Numbered from the stretch's first letter, positions 18,081 through 27,997 are shown. The stretch: 64,000 bases of DNA from Sphingomonas lacunae (GCF_012979535.1 NZ_CP053015.1:2852001-2916000), one strand, 5' to 3'. The notes: generated by a model from the sequence alone, not told the origin. Program-made: numbers and translations.

Positions 18081-19673
18081 TCACTGCGGTTCGGCATTCG
18101 CTTCCTCCAGCGTCGGCGCGCGGACGCGGGCGGCGGCATTGGCCTGTTCGCGTTGCTCCGCTTCGAGCGCAGCGCGCGCGTCCGCTTCGGCCCGGGCGCG
18201 CGCCTCTGCTTGGGCCCGCGCTTCTGCTTGCGCCTGCGCCCTGTCCCGCGCTTCGGCCTGTGCATCAGCCTCGGCTTGCGCCTGTGCCCGCGCCTGCTCC
18301 TGCGCCAGCGCCAGCGCCTGTGCCTGTGCCTGAGCGCGGGCAGCATCGGCACGCGCTTCGGCTTCGGCCCGGCGCCGGGCGATTTCGGCCTGCATCCGTT
18401 GCTCGGCCCGATCGTCCGGTGCTGGCGCAACCGGCGCGGGCACAGGGGCTCCGCGACCATAGTCAGGCAGGGGTTCAGGCCGGATCTCGACCGGCAAGGG
18501 TTGGGGGGCAACAGGCGCAACGCGCCCGCGCTCACCGCGGGGCGGGCGTGCCGTGTCCCTTGCCGGCGCAGTTACCGGGGGCACCACCGTCACTGGCGAA
18601 ACCGGCTCGGGAATTGTCGTCGTTGGTGGCGGCATGACCGGCTGTGGACTGGCAGGCGGTGCATTGACCCGTGGCGGCGCCGATGGGGCAATGACGGTAC
18701 CACCCGGATTGTCTCCGGGTTGACGGGGCGGACGTGGCCGCGGGGTTGCTGGCGGAGGCAAGCCCTGCGCAGGGCTGGACGTTGTGACGCTTCCCGCTGT
18801 TTCCGGCGTCATTGCGACAGTCGGAGGGCTGCCCCGGCTGCCGCGCCGCCGCCAATCGTCGAAGCGGGCGCGGGCCTCGCGCCGGGCCTGCCGCTCTTCA
18901 TCAAGCGCACGGCCGGGACGGCTCGATCGCCGTTGTTGTTCGAAACTGCTCCAATCCGGCCGGGTCCGCCAGTCATCGCGCCAGCCACCGCCCCACCCGC
19001 CTGCCCAGATCGCGCCATAGCCGGGGTCCAATGAATAGCGCGCCCAACTGTTGGCGGTCCGGTTGTCCCACTGGCGCTGCCGCCAGGCCGAAGAAACTAT
19101 CTCCCTGCCGCGATCCCGCAACCGGTCGATGTCATCACGTTGCGTGCGGCCCAACGTTCCCCACCACAAGCGCCCTTCATTGTCATAGATACGGACCAGA
19201 TCCGGCCCTTCAAACGCATAGCTGTAATAGCTGTCGCGGATCAGATAGGGTGCCGTGGCCCGCGGGGCGCAGTAATATTGGACGATTCCGCTGCGACCCG
19301 GCTCGACGATCAACGTTTCGCCAGCGCGGCTGACCCAGGCCCAGCTGTCGATACCGTCATGGCGGAATCCGAAATCGGGCGGCGCATCGCCGATTGCCTC
19401 GGCGAAACCATCGGCCTGATCAATCCAGAAAAAGTCGGCTGCGCTGGTCACGCCTTGCTGAACCGGCCCCGATTCCGTTGGCACGGGCATGGGCGGGCGC
19501 ATTGCCTGACGCTGGGGCATGGGCCGCGGAACGGACGCCACTGGCGGCGCCTCGGCGAGTGGCGGCGGCGTCACACAGCCGCTGAGCATCATGCCGGATG
19601 CGCACAATCCACTGACCGATGCGACCAATCTGGCGGTCAACCGCTTGCCCACTTTGCCATATGGCATCGTCAT
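18081..19673 (-). CDS. Repeat-rich lipoprotein with Pro-rich linker and Ala/Gln/Glu/Arg helix
   Basis: About 530 residues. A lipoprotein signal (LCASGMMLSGC lipobox) is followed by a Pro-rich stretch. A folded domain lies at about residues 55-220 with aromatic motifs (DFFWIDQADGFAEAIGD, DSYYSYAFEGPDL, WAGGWGGGW) that I cannot assign. A long Pro/Thr/Val-rich linker comes next, and a final run of roughly 100 residues built from short Ala-Gln-Ala-Glu-Ala-Arg units forms a single charged helix or coiled coil. At DNA level the last part is a degenerate repeat. The start ATG at 19673 follows AGGGGGAG; the upstream extension is rejected. Envelope tethering is an inference. Confidence 0.7.
   Translation of the reverse strand: MTMPYGKVGKRLTARLVASVSGLCASGMMLSGCVTPPPLAEAPPVASVPRPMPQRQAMRPPMPVPTESGPVQQGVTSAADFFWIDQADGFAEAIGDAPPDFGFRHDGIDSWAWVSRAGETLIVEPGRSGIVQYYCAPRATAPYLIRDSYYSYAFEGPDLVRIYDNEGRLWWGTLGRTQRDDIDRLRDRGREIVSSAWRQRQWDNRTANSWARYSLDPGYGAIWAGGWGGGWRDDWRTRPDWSSFEQQRRSSRPGRALDEERQARREARARFDDWRRRGSRGSPPTVAMTPETAGSVTTSSPAQGLPPPATPRPRPPRQPGDNPGGTVIAPSAPPRVNAPPASPQPVMPPPTTTIPEPVSPVTVVPPVTAPARDTARPPRGERGRVAPVAPQPLPVEIRPEPLPDYGRGAPVPAPVAPAPDDRAEQRMQAEIARRRAEAEARADAARAQAQAQALALAQEQARAQAQAEADAQAEARDRAQAQAEARAQAEARARAEADARAALEAEQREQANAAARVRAPTLEEANAEPQ
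18140..18345. repeat. Degenerate short tandem repeats inside the lipoprotein gene
   Basis: Six- to twelve-base units rich in GCCTGCGCC/GCGCGCGCC encode the Ala-Gln/Ala-Glu/Ala-Arg array. Such stretches can change length by slippage. Confidence 0.6.
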
Positions 19674-19863
19674 TCTGCTCCCCCTTACAAAGCTGAAGCC
19701 CGATAAGGCTTGGCCATACTGTTGCCTATCCGACATGGCCGCAAAATGAACGGATTGGATGTTTGGTTTGACTATGCGACCGGCTTTGCAGCCTTGACCA
19801 TTGTCCGCTGTCCGCTCATCTGCTCGCGCTGCTTGCATGTAGCGGTCCCGCCTTGCCCACTTC

Positions 19864-19878
19864 GAACAAATATGGAAC
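19864..19878 (+). promoter_or_regulatory. LexA (SOS) box upstream of uvrA
   Basis: GAAC-AAATATG-GAAC matches the alphaproteobacterial LexA direct repeat (GTTC-N7-GTTC in the other orientation) with no mismatch. It ends 10 bases before the uvrA ATG. Repression of uvrA by LexA is the expected consequence from knowledge of the class. Confidence 0.85.
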
Positions 19879-19888
19879 ATAAGCGCCC

Positions 19889-22876
19889 ATGAGTCTGACA
19901 CATATCTCGGTCCGCGGCGCGCGGGAACATAATCTCAAGGGCATCGATGTCGATCTGCCGCGCGATAAGCTGGTGGTCATCACCGGCCTGTCCGGTTCCG
20001 GCAAATCCAGCCTCGCCTTTGATACCATCTATGCCGAAGGACAGCGCCGCTATGTCGAGAGCCTGAGCGCCTATGCGCGGCAGTTCCTCGAAATGATGCA
20101 AAAGCCGGATGTCGAGCATATCGACGGCCTGTCCCCCGCGATCAGCATCGAGCAAAAGACGACCAGCCGCAATCCGCGCTCGACAGTCGCGACCGTCACG
20201 GAAATCTATGACTATATGCGCTTGCTCTGGGCGCGGGTCGGAATTCCTTACTCGCCGGCCACCGGTCTGCCCATCTCGGCGCAGACCGTCAGCCAGATGG
20301 TCGACCGGGTGATGGCCCTGCCGGAAGGAACGCGGGCCTATCTGCTCGCCCCGGTCGTGCGCGGCCGAAAAGGTGAATATCGCAAGGAACTGGCTCTCTG
20401 GCAAAAGGAGGGGTTCACCCGCGTCCGCATCGATGGCGAATTTTACGAGATTGACGAGGCCCCTGCCCTCGACAAGAAGTACAAGCATGACATTGAAGTG
20501 GTGGTTGACCGCATCGTCGTGCGCGAAGGGCTGGAAAGCCGGCTCGCCGACAGTTTCGAAACCGCGCTGAAGCTGGCCGAGGGTCTCGCCTATGTTGACC
20601 TGGCCGACGGAGTGGCTCCGGGCCGGGAGCAAGATGCAGCGGGCGCCGGAGCGATGAAGAATGCCGGTCTGCCCGCCAACCGCATCGTCTTCTCGGAAAA
20701 ATTCGCCTGCCCCGTCTCGGGCTTTACCATTGCTGAAGTTGAACCCCGCCTGTTCAGCTTCAACGCGCCGCAGGGCGCCTGTCCGGCTTGCGATGGCCTT
20801 GGCGAGAAGCTCGAATTCGACGACGAACTGGTCGTCCCCAACGAGGCGCTGAGCCTCAAACAGGGGGCGATAGTTCCCTGGGCCAAGTCCAACCCGCCAT
20901 CCCCCTATTACATGCAGGTGTTGGGCAGTCTCGCGCGTGAATTCGGCTTTGACCTGACCACGCCGTGGAGCGACCTGCCCGGCGAAATCCGCCTGATTAT
21001 CCTGCATGGCACTGGCGGCCGCCCGGTCAACCTGACCTTTCAGGACGGGCGCAAGAGCTATACGGTCAAAAAGCCCTTCGAAGGCGTTATCGGCAATCTC
21101 AACCGCCGGATGCTCCAGACCGAAAGCGCCTGGATGCGCGAGGAACTGGGCAAATATCAGCGGCCGCACCCTTGCGAAACCTGCGGCGGTGCCCGCCTCA
21201 AGCCCGAAGCACTGGCCGTGAGGATAGCCGGAGAGGACATCAGCCTGTCCGCCCGGCGCAGCGTCGCGGATGCCCTCGCCTGGTTCAGGGCCCTCGCGCC
21301 GCAATTGACGCCCCAGCAGCAACAGATTGCGACGCCGATCCTGAAGGAAATTATCGAACGTCTGGGTTTCCTCGACAATGTCGGGCTCGATTATCTCAAC
21401 CTTGACCGCACCTCGGGCACATTGTCGGGCGGGGAGAGTCAGCGCATCAGACTCGCCAGCCAGATTGGCTCCGGCCTTTCCGGCGTGCTCTATGTCCTTG
21501 ATGAGCCCAGCATCGGCCTGCACCAGCGCGACAATGACCGCTTGCTGGCGACGCTGCGGCGGCTGCGCGATCTGGGCAATACGGTCATTGTCGTCGAACA
21601 TGATGAGGACGCCATCCGCTCCGCCGACTGGATCATCGACATGGGACCGGGCGCCGGTGTCCATGGCGGCGAAATCGTCGCTCAGGGCGAATTGAAAACC
21701 ATCCTCAAGGCAAAGGGCAGCCTGACCGCCGACTATCTCACCGGCACCCGGCGCATCGACGTGCCCCGGGAACGGCGCATCGCTGCCAAAGGGGACGGCA
21801 GCCAGATCCGCACCCGCGCCAAACCCGCTGCGAAGCCGACCAAGAAGCAGCTCAAACTGCTCGAAACGCAGGGCAAGTTCATTGAACTGGCCAACGCCCG
21901 TGCCAATAATCTGCGCAATGTCACCGCGCGTATCCCGGTCGGCACCTTCACTTGTGTCACGGGCGTGTCGGGTTCGGGCAAATCGTCGCTGATCATCGAC
22001 ACGTTGCAGGCGTCGGCCAGTCGCATCCTCAATGGCGCACGGGTCCTTTCCGGCCCGCATGACAGCCTGACCGGCCTGGAGTTTTTCGACAAGGTGATCG
22101 ACATTGACCAGTCGCCGATTGGCCGCACCCCGCGTTCCAATCCTGCGACCTATACCGGTGCCTTCACCACCATCCGTGACTGGTTCGCCGGCCTGCCCGA
22201 AAGCCAGGCACGCGGCTACAAGCCGGGCCGGTTCAGCTTCAACGTCAAGGGGGGCCGGTGCGAGGCTTGTCAGGGCGATGGGCTGATCAAGATCGAGATG
22301 CACTTCCTGCCCGACGTCTATGTCACCTGTGAGCAGTGTCACGGCAAGCGCTACAACCGGGAAACGCTCGAGGTGAAGTTCAAGGGCATGAGCATCGCCG
22401 ATGTGCTCGACATGACGGTTGAGGATGCGGTCGATTTCTTCAAGGCGGTGCCACCTATCCGCGACCGCATGGCGATGTTGCAGGAAGTCGGCCTGGGTTA
22501 CCTCAAGGTCGGGCAACAGGCGACAACCCTGTCAGGCGGCGAAGCGCAGCGTGTCAAGCTGAGCAAGGAATTGAGCCGCCGCGCCACCGGCAACACGCTC
22601 TACATCCTCGACGAGCCGACTACCGGCCTTCACTTTGAGGATGTCCGCAAATTGCTCGAAGTGCTCCACGCACTCGTCGATCAGGGCAATACGGTGGTGG
22701 TCATCGAACATAATCTCGACGTCATAAAGACGGCCGACTGGATCCTCGATCTTGGCCCTGATGGCGGAGTCAATGGCGGCGAAATCGTCGCCGAAGGCAC
22801 GCCAGAGGACGTGGCGGCCAATCCGCGCAGCCATACCGGGCAATATCTGAAAGCGATGTTGGGCAGCTCCGCCTGA
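19889..22876 (+). CDS. uvrA: Excinuclease ABC subunit A
   Basis: UvrA recognises DNA lesions with UvrB in nucleotide excision repair. The 995-residue product has two ABC ATPase modules with Walker [10 protein letters not shown] (K39) and GVSGSGKSS (K698). It has signature motifs [16 protein letters not shown] and [15 protein letters not shown], and zinc-binding cysteines in [25 protein letters not shown] and [10 protein letters not shown]. It is longer than the approximately 940-residue E. coli protein. Extra residues lie near [18 protein letters not shown] and in a basic inter-module linker ([15 protein letters not shown]). The start at 19889 sits 10 bases after a LexA box, and terminators follow the stop. 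Confidence 0.98.
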   Translation: MSLTHISVRGAREHNLKGIDVDLPRDKLVVITGLSGSGKSSLAFDTIYAEGQRRYVESLSAYARQFLEMMQKPDVEHIDGLSPAISIEQKTTSRNPRSTVATVTEIYDYMRLLWARVGIPYSPATGLPISAQTVSQMVDRVMALPEGTRAYLLAPVVRGRKGEYRKELALWQKEGFTRVRIDGEFYEIDEAPALDKKYKHDIEVVVDRIVVREGLESRLADSFETALKLAEGLAYVDLADGVAPGREQDAAGAGAMKNAGLPANRIVFSEKFACPVSGFTIAEVEPRLFSFNAPQGACPACDGLGEKLEFDDELVVPNEALSLKQGAIVPWAKSNPPSPYYMQVLGSLAREFGFDLTTPWSDLPGEIRLIILHGTGGRPVNLTFQDGRKSYTVKKPFEGVIGNLNRRMLQTESAWMREELGKYQRPHPCETCGGARLKPEALAVRIAGEDISLSARRSVADALAWFRALAPQLTPQQQQIATPILKEIIERLGFLDNVGLDYLNLDRTSGTLSGGESQRIRLASQIGSGLSGVLYVLDEPSIGLHQRDNDRLLATLRRLRDLGNTVIVVEHDEDAIRSADWIIDMGPGAGVHGGEIVAQGELKTILKAKGSLTADYLTGTRRIDVPRERRIAAKGDGSQIRTRAKPAAKPTKKQLKLLETQGKFIELANARANNLRNVTARIPVGTFTCVTGVSGSGKSSLIIDTLQASASRILNGARVLSGPHDSLTGLEFFDKVIDIDQSPIGRTPRSNPATYTGAFTTIRDWFAGLPESQARGYKPGRFSFNVKGGRCEACQGDGLIKIEMHFLPDVYVTCEQCHGKRYNRETLEVKFKGMSIADVLDMTVEDAVDFFKAVPPIRDRMAMLQEVGLGYLKVGQQATTLSGGEAQRVKLSKELSRRATGNTLYILDEPTTGLHFEDVRKLLEVLHALVDQGNTVVVIEHNLDVIKTADWILDLGPDGGVNGGEIVAEGTPEDVAANPRSHTGQYLKAMLGSSA

Positions 22877-22899
22877 CCAGCCTCGCATCCCCAAGGTGC

Positions 22900-22943
22900 G
22901 ACGGGGAAGGCGCCCGACAATGAGCCACCTTCCCCGTCATTTT
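22900..22943 (+). terminator. Intrinsic terminator after uvrA
   Basis: Eleven-base perfect stem GACGGGGAAGG/CCTTCCCCGTC with a 17-base loop, followed by ATTTTC. Confidence 0.8.
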
Positions 22944-22975
22944 CGGCCGGGAAGCCCCCCGGCACCGGCCGAAAA
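22940..22975. terminator. Second, symmetric hairpin between uvrA and the dksA-like gene
   Basis: TTTTCGGCCGG/CCGGCCGAAAA is an 11-base perfect inverted repeat with a 14-base loop. Each strand ends the stem in four T, so it can stop transcripts from both convergent genes. Confidence 0.75.
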
Positions 22976-22996
22976 CCGGTCAATTCCGCCTAGTGC

Positions 22997-23080
22997 CAGT
23001 CCGAGCAGGCGCCATTGGCGTCGCCTCGCGCTAGTCCGCGCAGGCTTCATTAGCGTCGCCTCGCGCTAGTCCGCGCAGGC
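22997..23080. repeat. Tandem repeat (35-base period) duplicating the 3' end of the dksA-like gene
   Basis: About two and a half units: 22997-23030 (diverged), 23031-23065, and 23066-23080. The last unit contains the stop codon and final codons of the dksA-like gene. The core shared sequence is CTAGTCCGCGCAGGC followed by CATTRGCGTCGCCTCGCG. Confidence 0.8.
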
Positions 23081-23389
23081 GATACACTTCGCGGCCGTGG
23101 GCAACACCGCCAACCGCTGTGGGCTGATCGCATTGCCGCAGCTGATGCATTCCCCATAAGTGCCGGCATCAATGCGCCCAATCGTCGCCTCAATCCGGCG
23201 GATTTCCGCAAGCGCAGCTTTCTCCTGACCCTCCACAGAATCCTGCACTTCCATGTCCACCGCCTGTTCTTCCCAGTCGGCGGAAAGCGGCTGATGCAAT
23301 TCGGCATCCAGATGTTCGACCCGGGCGCGCAATTCCACCAACCTAGCGCCCAGTTGCGCCTTGATTTCCGGGGTTTTGAGGCCCGTCAT
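23066..23389 (-). CDS. DksA/TraR-family zinc-finger protein
   Basis: A 107-residue protein with a helical N-terminal hairpin rich in Glu and Arg and a C-terminal zinc finger (GECISCGNAI then KCIAC). DksA/TraR proteins enter the RNA polymerase secondary channel and modulate transcription. This is a short family member, and the acidic tip is not clearly the DxxDxA of true DksA, although VDMEVQDSVEGQEKAAL occupies the corresponding region. Its ATG overlaps the stop of the YdcH-like gene in ATGA, so the two are coupled. The stop falls inside a tandem repeat that copies the last codons downstream. Confidence 0.85.
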   Translation of the reverse strand: MTGLKTPEIKAQLGARLVELRARVEHLDAELHQPLSADWEEQAVDMEVQDSVEGQEKAALAEIRRIEATIGRIDAGTYGECISCGNAISPQRLAVLPTAAKCIACAD

Positions 23390-23634
23390 GGTTGACGGGC
23401 CTTGGCGATCATGGCGCTGACCTCATCCAGCATCGCCAGCCGCTGGCGCTTCAGTTGCTCGACATGATCATCCGATGCCGCTTCGACACCGCTGTCGATC
23501 CGGTGGATCTCGCGATTGACCCCATGGTAGCGCTCGGCCAGCGCCGCGAAATGACTGTTGCCGGTTTTCAGGCTGTGCAGGACCTCCGCATCCTGTGGGA
23601 ATTCAGCGTGCAGGTCGTGCGGGACGTGACTCAT
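23386..23634 (-). CDS. YdcH/DUF465-family small protein
   Basis: An 82-residue all-helical protein. MSHVPHDLHAEFP, the central SHFAALAERYHGVNREIHRIDSG and the late LKRQRLAMLDEVSAMI match the YdcH/DUF465 pattern, whose function is not settled. ATG at 23634 is chosen over an in-frame TTG three codons earlier because AAAGGA lies at good distance. It leads a two-gene unit with the dksA-like gene. Confidence 0.85.
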   Translation of the reverse strand: MSHVPHDLHAEFPQDAEVLHSLKTGNSHFAALAERYHGVNREIHRIDSGVEAASDDHVEQLKRQRLAMLDEVSAMIAKARQP

Positions 23635-23849
23635 TGGGGGCAATCCTTTTGGCTCTTGTTTCGCTGACCAGTCTAGCGAGCATGGCGCGACAGACTTTGC
23701 GCTGGGTCAAATCCGACCAAAAAACTGCAGGTTACGGCAGGGTAACGAAATGCAAACGGCCCTGTGCCAATAGTGTCGGTCACTATCCGCTTGATGTCCG
23801 CCATGGGGCACGGACGTTCAGTGCACAGCATCGGAGCCTCAAGACCGGC

Positions 23850-25085
23850 ATGAAGCAACAGCCTCCTTCCGCCGCGCCGGTGCAAACCGCGCGCCATTTT
23901 GGCCTCGACTGGCTGCGGATCGGGGCGTTTGTCCTGCTCATCTTCTATCATATCGGCATGGTGTTCGCGCCGGGCCACTGGCTGATCAAGATAGACCAGC
24001 CGGTTGAAGCCGTCGCCTGGCCGATGGCGCTGATCCAGCCTTGGCGTATGCCCCTGCTCTTTGCCGTATCGGGCTATGCATCCCATGCGTTGTTGCAACG
24101 CAGCGCCGGGCTGTTCGGATTTGTGCAGTCGCGGACCCGGCGGCTTTTGCTGCCGCTGCTGTTCGGGTCGCTGGTTATCGTCGCGCCGCAATGGTGGGTG
24201 AAATTCAGCATCGATACGGGCGAAACAAGCGATCTGGCGCACTTCTGGTGGAGACACTGGTTGTCTTTCACCACGCTGGACGGTCAGTTCATGCCCGATA
24301 CCGGCCATCTTTGGTTCATCGCCTATCTGTGGACCTATACCATCGCGCTGGCCCTGCTGGTTTGGTTGGCCAGTGCCCCTGTCCGGACGCCGATGGTCCG
24401 GATCGCGCAATGGCTGGGCGATGGTTCACGCTTGTTGTGGGCCCCGCTGTTGCCGCTGCTGCTGATGCGTCTGGTGATGCTGTTCACCCTTCCGGAAACC
24501 CATGGGCTGCTGCATGATTGGGTCAGTGATGTGACCTTTCTGCCGCCTTTTCTGTTCGGCTTTGCACTGGCAGCGACACCGGCCTGGTGGCCCGCCATCC
24601 GCCGGGTCTGGTGCATCGCGGTCTTGGCTGCCCTGTGCACCGGTGCAATCCTGTTGGCTATTGAGGTCATCTGGCCGGATGGCATCGCCCAACGCAGCCA
24701 TCTGGTACAGGCCCTCCAGCGCGAATCAGCCTTTGTCATGGCCTGGGTCATGCTGTTCGCCTTGCTCGGCCTCGCTGACCGCTGGCTCAATCATGACCAT
24801 CGCTGGCGCGCCCGCCTGTGTGAAGCGGTCTTCCCCTTTTACATCGTGCATCAAACGATCATTGTTGTCGCAGCATGGCTGTTGATCGGTCAGGGGCTGG
24901 GCAGCAGTATGATCTTCGCTGGGCTTGTCATTGCCACCTTCGGCGGATGCTGGTTGTTCTACCGGCTCGCGGTGCACAGCGGCCCGCTGCGTGAATGGCT
25001 GGGATTGGGTCCGCGGCGCAAACCGGCGGTTGCCGCCCTACCGACGGTCAGCCCTGTCACACGGGCCCAGCCCGTCGAACACTGA
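23850..25085 (+). CDS. Acyltransferase family 3 membrane protein (OpgC/OafB-like fold)
   Basis: A 411-residue inner-membrane protein with about ten hydrophobic helices. The N-terminal RHFGLDWLRIGAFVLLIFYHIGMVF is the hallmark opening of acyltransferase-3 proteins, with the catalytic His in the first helix. PWRMPLLFAVSGYA, GHLWFIAYLWTY and FPFYIVHQTIIV are further family motifs. Members transfer acetyl or succinyl groups to glucans, O-antigen or other carbohydrates at the membrane. The acceptor is unknown because no polysaccharide genes are nearby. ATG at 23850 is supported by the conserved start of homology, although the ribosome site (GGAG, 14 bases away) is weak. Confidence 0.88.
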   Translation: MKQQPPSAAPVQTARHFGLDWLRIGAFVLLIFYHIGMVFAPGHWLIKIDQPVEAVAWPMALIQPWRMPLLFAVSGYASHALLQRSAGLFGFVQSRTRRLLLPLLFGSLVIVAPQWWVKFSIDTGETSDLAHFWWRHWLSFTTLDGQFMPDTGHLWFIAYLWTYTIALALLVWLASAPVRTPMVRIAQWLGDGSRLLWAPLLPLLLMRLVMLFTLPETHGLLHDWVSDVTFLPPFLFGFALAATPAWWPAIRRVWCIAVLAALCTGAILLAIEVIWPDGIAQRSHLVQALQRESAFVMAWVMLFALLGLADRWLNHDHRWRARLCEAVFPFYIVHQTIIVVAAWLLIGQGLGSSMIFAGLVIATFGGCWLFYRLAVHSGPLREWLGLGPRRKPAVAALPTVSPVTRAQPVEH

Positions 25086-25156
25086 TCTTCCTGTCCCGGC
25101 ATGGCTTGCCGCCGACAATCCAAACCCGCGCACCGCGCGCACATCAATCAACGCAC

Positions 25157-25194
25157 AAAAAAGGGGAGCGGGAGGCGGCGGCCTCCTGCTCCCC
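25157..25194 (-). terminator. Strong intrinsic terminator of the DUF4402 gene
   Basis: On the minus strand a GGGGAGC/GCTCCCC plus GGAGGC/GCCTCC stem (one internal mismatch, 4-base loop) is followed by six T residues. The plus-strand side ends only in GTTTC, so it mainly serves the minus-strand gene, 130 bases upstream, or both genes as a convergent stop. Confidence 0.85.
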
Positions 25195-25282
25195 GTTTCA
25201 ACCGAGCCCGGTCCCCAAGGTTCCGGGAATGAGCGTCTACGGTTTGTGACTCTCTAACTAACGCATTCAGACGCTTGAGTAA

Positions 25283-25314
25283 AGCGACCCGACGCCCTGC
25301 GGGCGTTCGCGTCG
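25283..25314 (-). other. Hairpin in the 3' region of the DUF4402 transcript
   Basis: GCGAC/GTCGC and ACGCCC/GGGCGT stems separated by a small internal loop lie 14 bases behind the stop codon. There is no strong T-run. It may protect the mRNA end. Confidence 0.5.
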
Positions 25315-25327
25315 CCCTACTTCGCCT

Positions 25328-25840
25328 TCACTGATAGTTGACCGAAACGTTGAACGTGCCGGTGTAAGCGCCATCAGCTTGGTTGGCGGCAAGGCTGAGC
25401 GTACCGGCAACCTGGAAGGTGCCGTTGATGGCGCCGTTGGTCAGCGTCAGCGTCGATGCGCTGCGCGTCAGGGCAGCCGACATGGTGCCGCCCGTGCCAT
25501 TGGCGAGCGAAACCGTATTGTCGCCGGTGATGGTCACCACGGCGGCCGAGGTGCCGGTCACGTTGAAGTTGGCCGACGAAACAGTGCCCGTGCAAGTCAG
25601 GCCAGCGCCACAGGTGCGAACGCCACCAGCCGAAACGGCGACGGTCGAGGCCGAGGTTCCGGCAACGATTGTGCCAAAATCGAGATCGGACGTGTTGGTG
25701 ACGGTGATCTGCTTCAGAACGCGGGCACGGGCAGTAGCCGATGCATTGGCCGGAGCCGCTTCCGCCGCAACGGTGGAAAAGGCGGCAGCAGCCGCAACAG
25801 CCATGCTGGCTGCCTTGAAGAGGGTATTGCTCATGGTCAT
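25328..25840 (-). CDS. DUF4402 secreted protein
   Basis: A 170-residue protein with a signal peptide (MSNTLFKAASMAVAAAAAFSTVAAEA). The body is beta-rich and Gly/Ser/Thr/Ala-rich: ITVTNTSDLDFGTIVAGTSA, TCGAGLTCTG with a likely disulfide, and TGTFNVSVNYQ at the very end, matching the DUF4402 pattern. Such proteins resemble pilin-like or surface subunits and often sit beside chaperone and usher genes. None are present here. Either of two close ATGs (25840, 25834) may start it. The 216 bases upstream to the aminopeptidase gene hold the divergent promoters, which I cannot place exactly. Confidence 0.85.
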   Translation of the reverse strand: MTMSNTLFKAASMAVAAAAAFSTVAAEAAPANASATARARVLKQITVTNTSDLDFGTIVAGTSASTVAVSAGGVRTCGAGLTCTGTVSSANFNVTGTSAAVVTITGDNTVSLANGTGGTMSAALTRSASTLTLTNGAINGTFQVAGTLSLAANQADGAYTGTFNVSVNYQ

Positions 25841-26056
25841 TTGGTCCCTGTGACAAGAAGCAATCAGGCCCCCATGACCTGATCACTTCCCCACCGGGAT
25901 ACGTCCAAAATGGTGAAGACCTTCCTAATTTGGCAGCATTTACAGCCATTATGATTGTATCAAACTGGTTCATTGCCGATAGTGGCCGGGCTGGCTAGAA
26001 CCGGCCCGATCGGCCTTTCCTGAGGCCGGGGCACCGCATCACAGGGTCTCCGTCTT

Positions 26057-27997
26057 ATGCTCCTTGCCCGGTTTCGTTCGCACCTCATCCTGTGTCTTGT
26101 CGGATTGATGATGGGTGCCTGCAGCACGCCAATGACAGCAAGTCCCAACACGCCCGCCCTGGTTCAGCGACCGGTTGCACCGATTCTGGCGACTGCGGAT
26201 GCCGTTGACACGGCCAGCTTTGCCCGTCCCCAGATCGCGCGGGTCACGCATGTTGCGCTTGACCTTGATCTCGATTTCGCCACCCGCCGGGTCGCAGGCA
26301 CCGCGACGCTCGACATACTGGCCGCTGATCAGGCCCGGGACATCATCCTCGACAATCGCGGATTGGAGATTGCAACAATCACAGATGGCGCAGGGCGGCC
26401 CTTGCCATGGACCGTGGGTGCAGAAGTGGACGGCCTGGGCACGCCCCTGACTGTCACCATGGGTGAGGCACGCCGCATCATCATCCGGTATCGCAGCGGA
26501 CAGGAAACCGATGCCCTGCAATGGCTGACGCCGGAACAAACCGCCGGCAAGCGCCATCCCTATCTGCTGAGCCAGGGACAGGCGATACTCAACCGGAGCT
26601 GGATCCCGACCCAGGACAGCCCCGGCATCCGCCAGACATGGGAAGCACGGATCACCGCGCCAGAGCCGCTGACGGTTGTCATGTCCGGCGACCGCCTGAC
26701 CCCTCAAGGTGAACCGGCCGGACCGGGCCGCAGGGCGTTTCGTTTCCGCATGGATCATCCGGTTGCACCCTATCTGATTGCCATTGCTGCCGGTGACATT
26801 GTCTTCCGCGAACTCGGACCGCGCACTGGCGTCTGGACCGAGCCGGCAATGATCGATGCTGCCGCTTCTGAATTGGCCGATACCGAACAGATGGTTGAAG
26901 CCGCCGAACAGCTCTACGGGCCCTATCGCTGGGGCCGCTATGATGTGATCGTCCTTCCGCCGAGCTTTCCCTATGGCGGAATGGAAAATCCCACCCTCAC
27001 CTTCCTGACCCCGACATTCATTGCCGGTGACAAGAGCCTGGTCGGGCTGGTGGCGCATGAACTGGCGCACAGCTGGTCCGGCAACCTTGTCACCAATGCC
27101 AACTGGAGCGACAGCTGGCTCAACGAGGGCGTGACCAGCTATTTCGAAAACCGGATCATGGAACAACTGTATGGTCCCCGCCGCGCAGCTCAGGAAGCAG
27201 CGCTGAGTTATGACGACATGATTGCGGCCTTTGCCGACTATGGCATGGAGTCGTCCGCCACCCGCCTTCACCTCGTCGGACCAGACGGATCACCCGATGG
27301 CGGCGCCGGTGGCGTCATCTATGACAAGGGCGCGCTGTTCCTGCGCACGTTGGAGCAGATCACCGGAAGGGAGCGCTTTGACGCGTGGCTGCGGCAATGG
27401 TTTGACAATCACGCCTTTCAGCCAGCGACATCAGCGATGATATTGGCTGACCTGCGCGCCAATCTGGTGCAGGGCGATTCCGAACTGGAAAGCCGCCTGC
27501 TGCTCGACGACTGGATCCATGCGCCGGGCCTGCCCGCCAATGCCGCCCGGCCTGATCCCGCTGCCTTTTCCCATATTGATGCGGCGGTTGCGGCCTTTGC
27601 CGCCGGTGGCCCGGTCGAAACCACCGCATGGGCTGGCTGGACCACCGCCGAACGGCTGCGGTTCGTCAACCGGCTGCCCCGCGCCATGGACCAGGGCCGC
27701 CTTGCCCTTCTTGACGAGTCGCTTGGCCTTTCGGCGATCGGCAATAATGAAGTGCTCTTCGCATGGCTCAAACTGGCGCTGGCCAACCGCTATGAACCGG
27801 CAGTGGCTCCAGCCGAGGCCTTTCTTGAGCGGGTAGGCCGCCGAAAATTCGTTCTTCCGCTGTTCGAAACCCTGCTTGGCCAGGGCGATTGGGGACAAAT
27901 GATCGCGCGCCGTGTCTACACCAGAACGCGGCCCGGCTATCATCCGGTCACGTCAACATCGGTCGATCGAGCCATGGCTGCCACGCCGACCGACTGA
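26057..27997 (+). CDS. M1-family zinc aminopeptidase lipoprotein
   Basis: A 646-residue enzyme resembling leukotriene A4 hydrolase/aminopeptidase N-like M1 peptidases. The N-terminus is a lipoprotein signal with Cys22 (MMGAC), so it is probably membrane-anchored in the periplasm. The exopeptidase motif GGMENPTL and the zinc site VAHELAHSWSGN (H334, E335, H338) with NEG (E357) are intact. The C-terminal part (about 490-640) is helical as in LTA4H. It probably removes N-terminal residues from peptides. It ends about 40 bases before tRNA-Gln, on the opposite strand. Confidence 0.93.
   Translation: MLLARFRSHLILCLVGLMMGACSTPMTASPNTPALVQRPVAPILATADAVDTASFARPQIARVTHVALDLDLDFATRRVAGTATLDILAADQARDIILDNRGLEIATITDGAGRPLPWTVGAEVDGLGTPLTVTMGEARRIIIRYRSGQETDALQWLTPEQTAGKRHPYLLSQGQAILNRSWIPTQDSPGIRQTWEARITAPEPLTVVMSGDRLTPQGEPAGPGRRAFRFRMDHPVAPYLIAIAAGDIVFRELGPRTGVWTEPAMIDAAASELADTEQMVEAAEQLYGPYRWGRYDVIVLPPSFPYGGMENPTLTFLTPTFIAGDKSLVGLVAHELAHSWSGNLVTNANWSDSWLNEGVTSYFENRIMEQLYGPRRAAQEAALSYDDMIAAFADYGMESSATRLHLVGPDGSPDGGAGGVIYDKGALFLRTLEQITGRERFDAWLRQWFDNHAFQPATSAMILADLRANLVQGDSELESRLLLDDWIHAPGLPANAARPDPAAFSHIDAAVAAFAAGGPVETTAWAGWTTAERLRFVNRLPRAMDQGRLALLDESLGLSAIGNNEVLFAWLKLALANRYEPAVAPAEAFLERVGRRKFVLPLFETLLGQGDWGQMIARRVYTRTRPGYHPVTSTSVDRAMAATPTD

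Noticed and set aside
19772-22516. 914-codon open frame on the minus strand across uvrA
   Set aside because: It is antisense to a complete uvrA with all motifs; its composition is a mirror of the uvrA codon bias.
22997-23080. Repeats considered as a CRISPR array
   Set aside because: Units are directly adjacent without unique spacers, include a gene end, and there are no cas genes in the window.
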